Source: Chthoniobacterales bacterium
GTDB lineage: Bacteria; Verrucomicrobiota; Verrucomicrobiia; Chthoniobacterales; JACTMZ01
Assembly (NCBI GenBank): GCA_017853515.1
Contig: JAFMJK010000094.1
Span: 1-7,944 of the forward strand
Direction: 5' to 3'
DNA length: 7,944 nucleotides
Shown here: piece after piece, positions 6,809 to 7,944 of the stretch
Layout: every line of letters starts with the position of its first letter
Numbering within the stretch: position 1 is the stretch's first letter
The notes under the pieces: generated by a model
The model's database searches: none
The model's input: only the letters and a program-made list of their open reading frames with translations
Told to the model about the DNA's origin: nothing
Position numbers and translations under genes: made by a program

Positions 6809-6817
6809 CACGCACTC

Positions 6818-7927
6818 ATGGATCCGCGCTACGACAAACTGGCTGATGTTCTGGTCAAACATTCCACCGCGCTCAAGCCCGGCGAGAAGGTCCTCATCGA
6901 GGTGTCCGACGTGCCGGACGCCATGGTCATCGCCCTGGTCCGCGCGGCCCGCCGGGCCAAGGCCTTGCCCTTTGTCCAGCTGCAGCGCGGGCGCGTTGCG
7001 CGCGAGATCGCGATCGGAGCCGTCAAAGAACAAATCGCCGTATCGGCCGAGGTCGAAATGGCGCGGATGAAAAAGATGGATGCTTACATCGCCATCCGCG
7101 GCAGCGACAACTCGACCGAGATGAGCGATGTGGCGCCAGAGACGATGAAAATGATCGCATTGACCATGCGTCCGGTGATGAACCACCGCATCAACAAGAC
7201 CCGCTGGGTGGTCTTGCGCTGGCCGAGTCCGTCGATGGCGCAGCTCGCACAAATGAGCACGGAGGCTTTCGAGGACTACTTTTTCCGGGTGTGCACGGTC
7301 GACTACGGCAAAATGCGAAAGGGCATGGAGGCGCTCAAAGCGCTCATGGATTCGACCGACAAAGTGCATATCAAGGCCCCGCAGACCGACCTTCGCTTCA
7401 GCATCAAGGGGATCGGATCGGTCATATGCGGGGGCGACCGCAACATTCCCGACGGGGAAGTTTTCACCGCGCCGGTCAAGCGCAGTGTGGAGGGACAGGT
7501 GCGTTTCAATGTGCCGACCATCTATCACGGAACGGTTTTCGAGGACGTCCATCTGGAATTCAAAGCCGGCCGCATCACCGGCGCATCGGCCGGACGCAAC
7601 ACGGGGAAGCTCAACTCCATCCTCGATGCCGACGCGGGCGCACGCTTCATCGGCGAGTTTTCCCTCGGCTTCAACCCGCACATCCTTCATCCCATCCGTG
7701 ACATCCTTTTCGACGAGAAAATCGCCGGATCTTTCCACTTCACGCCGGGGCAAGCCTACGAGGTCGGCGGCAACGGCAACCGCAGCCAGATCCACTGGGA
7801 CATGGTCTGTATCCAGCGTGCCGACTACGGCGGCGGCGAGGTGTGGTTCGATGGCAGGCTCGTCCGGAAGGACGGACTCTTCACTCTTCCCGAACTCCGA
7901 TCGCTCAATCCCGACCGCGCCAAGTAA
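6818..7927 (+). CDS. M29 family aminopeptidase (AmpS/aminopeptidase T-like)
   Basis: This 369-residue cytosolic metallopeptidase should remove N-terminal amino acids from peptides using two divalent metal ions. All expected ligands of the family can be placed: Glu214 in NIPDGEVFTAP, Glu280 in FIGEFSLGFN, His307 in GSFHFTPG, and His326 and Asp328 in IHWDMV. The family's active-site Tyr fits Tyr314. The N-terminal half (KLADVLVKHSTALKPGEKV, the RGSDN segment at 94-98) also matches the family. It is about 40 residues shorter than Thermus aminopeptidase T (about 408); this seems to be a compact middle region rather than damage, since both ends and all motifs are present. There is no Shine-Dalgarno sequence before the ATG. 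The gene follows the propeller gene after 45 nt and ends 17 nt before the window edge. The family call is secure; substrate preference cannot be read from sequence. Confidence 0.93.
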   Translation: MDPRYDKLADVLVKHSTALKPGEKVLIEVSDVPDAMVIALVRAARRAKALPFVQLQRGRVAREIAIGAVKEQIAVSAEVEMARMKKMDAYIAIRGSDNSTEMSDVAPETMKMIALTMRPVMNHRINKTRWVVLRWPSPSMAQLAQMSTEAFEDYFFRVCTVDYGKMRKGMEALKALMDSTDKVHIKAPQTDLRFSIKGIGSVICGGDRNIPDGEVFTAPVKRSVEGQVRFNVPTIYHGTVFEDVHLEFKAGRITGASAGRNTGKLNSILDADAGARFIGEFSLGFNPHILHPIRDILFDEKIAGSFHFTPGQAYEVGGNGNRSQIHWDMVCIQRADYGGGEVWFDGRLVRKDGLFTLPELRSLNPDRAK

Positions 7928-7944
7928 ACGATTACATTTCCTCC

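Overview
The window is GC-rich bacterial DNA with seven complete genes, all on the plus strand, and almost no spare sequence. No rRNA or tRNA gene, CRISPR array, insertion sequence, phage gene or attachment site was found. Several traits suggest a member of the Planctomycetota/Verrucomicrobiota/Chlamydiota group, with Verrucomicrobiota my best guess: an outer-membrane beta-barrel protein (so a Gram-negative envelope), a eukaryote/archaeal-type prolyl-tRNA synthetase, a DUF4126 protein, and no Shine-Dalgarno sequence at any start. This is inference from gene content and has not been tested with a marker gene.

Layout. Positions 1-185 are the upstream region of an outer-membrane porin-like gene (186-1118); its leader holds a long inverted repeat (107-162). 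A textbook rho-independent terminator (1138-1176) closes this single-gene unit. A weak promoter candidate (1189-1216) follows, and then a run of six same-strand genes: a DUF4126 membrane protein with an extra C-terminal domain (1230-2237), a UDP-glucuronate 4-epimerase-like sugar-nucleotide epimerase (2284-3237), an M20 family metallohydrolase (3234-4364), prolyl-tRNA synthetase proS (4383-5903), a secreted predicted beta-propeller protein of unknown function (5903-6772) and an M29 family aminopeptidase (6818-7927). The epimerase/M20 pair overlaps by 4 nt, proS and the propeller gene share 1 nt, and M20 and proS are 18 nt apart, so at least 2284-6772 is probably one transcript. The gaps before the epimerase (46 nt) and before the M29 gene (45 nt) are larger and could hold internal promoters.

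How the genes might work together. Two metal-dependent peptidase/deacylase genes flank proS, which would fit amino-acid recycling feeding tRNA charging. The epimerase would supply a nucleotide sugar for surface polysaccharide. These links rest on gene order only; the mix looks more like a housekeeping operon than a dedicated system. I found no convincing new defence, mobile or regulatory system. The observations most worth following are the porin leader hairpin, the extra domain on the DUF4126 protein, the degenerate zinc site in ProS, the translational coupling of proS to a secreted protein of unknown function, and the complete lack of Shine-Dalgarno sequences.
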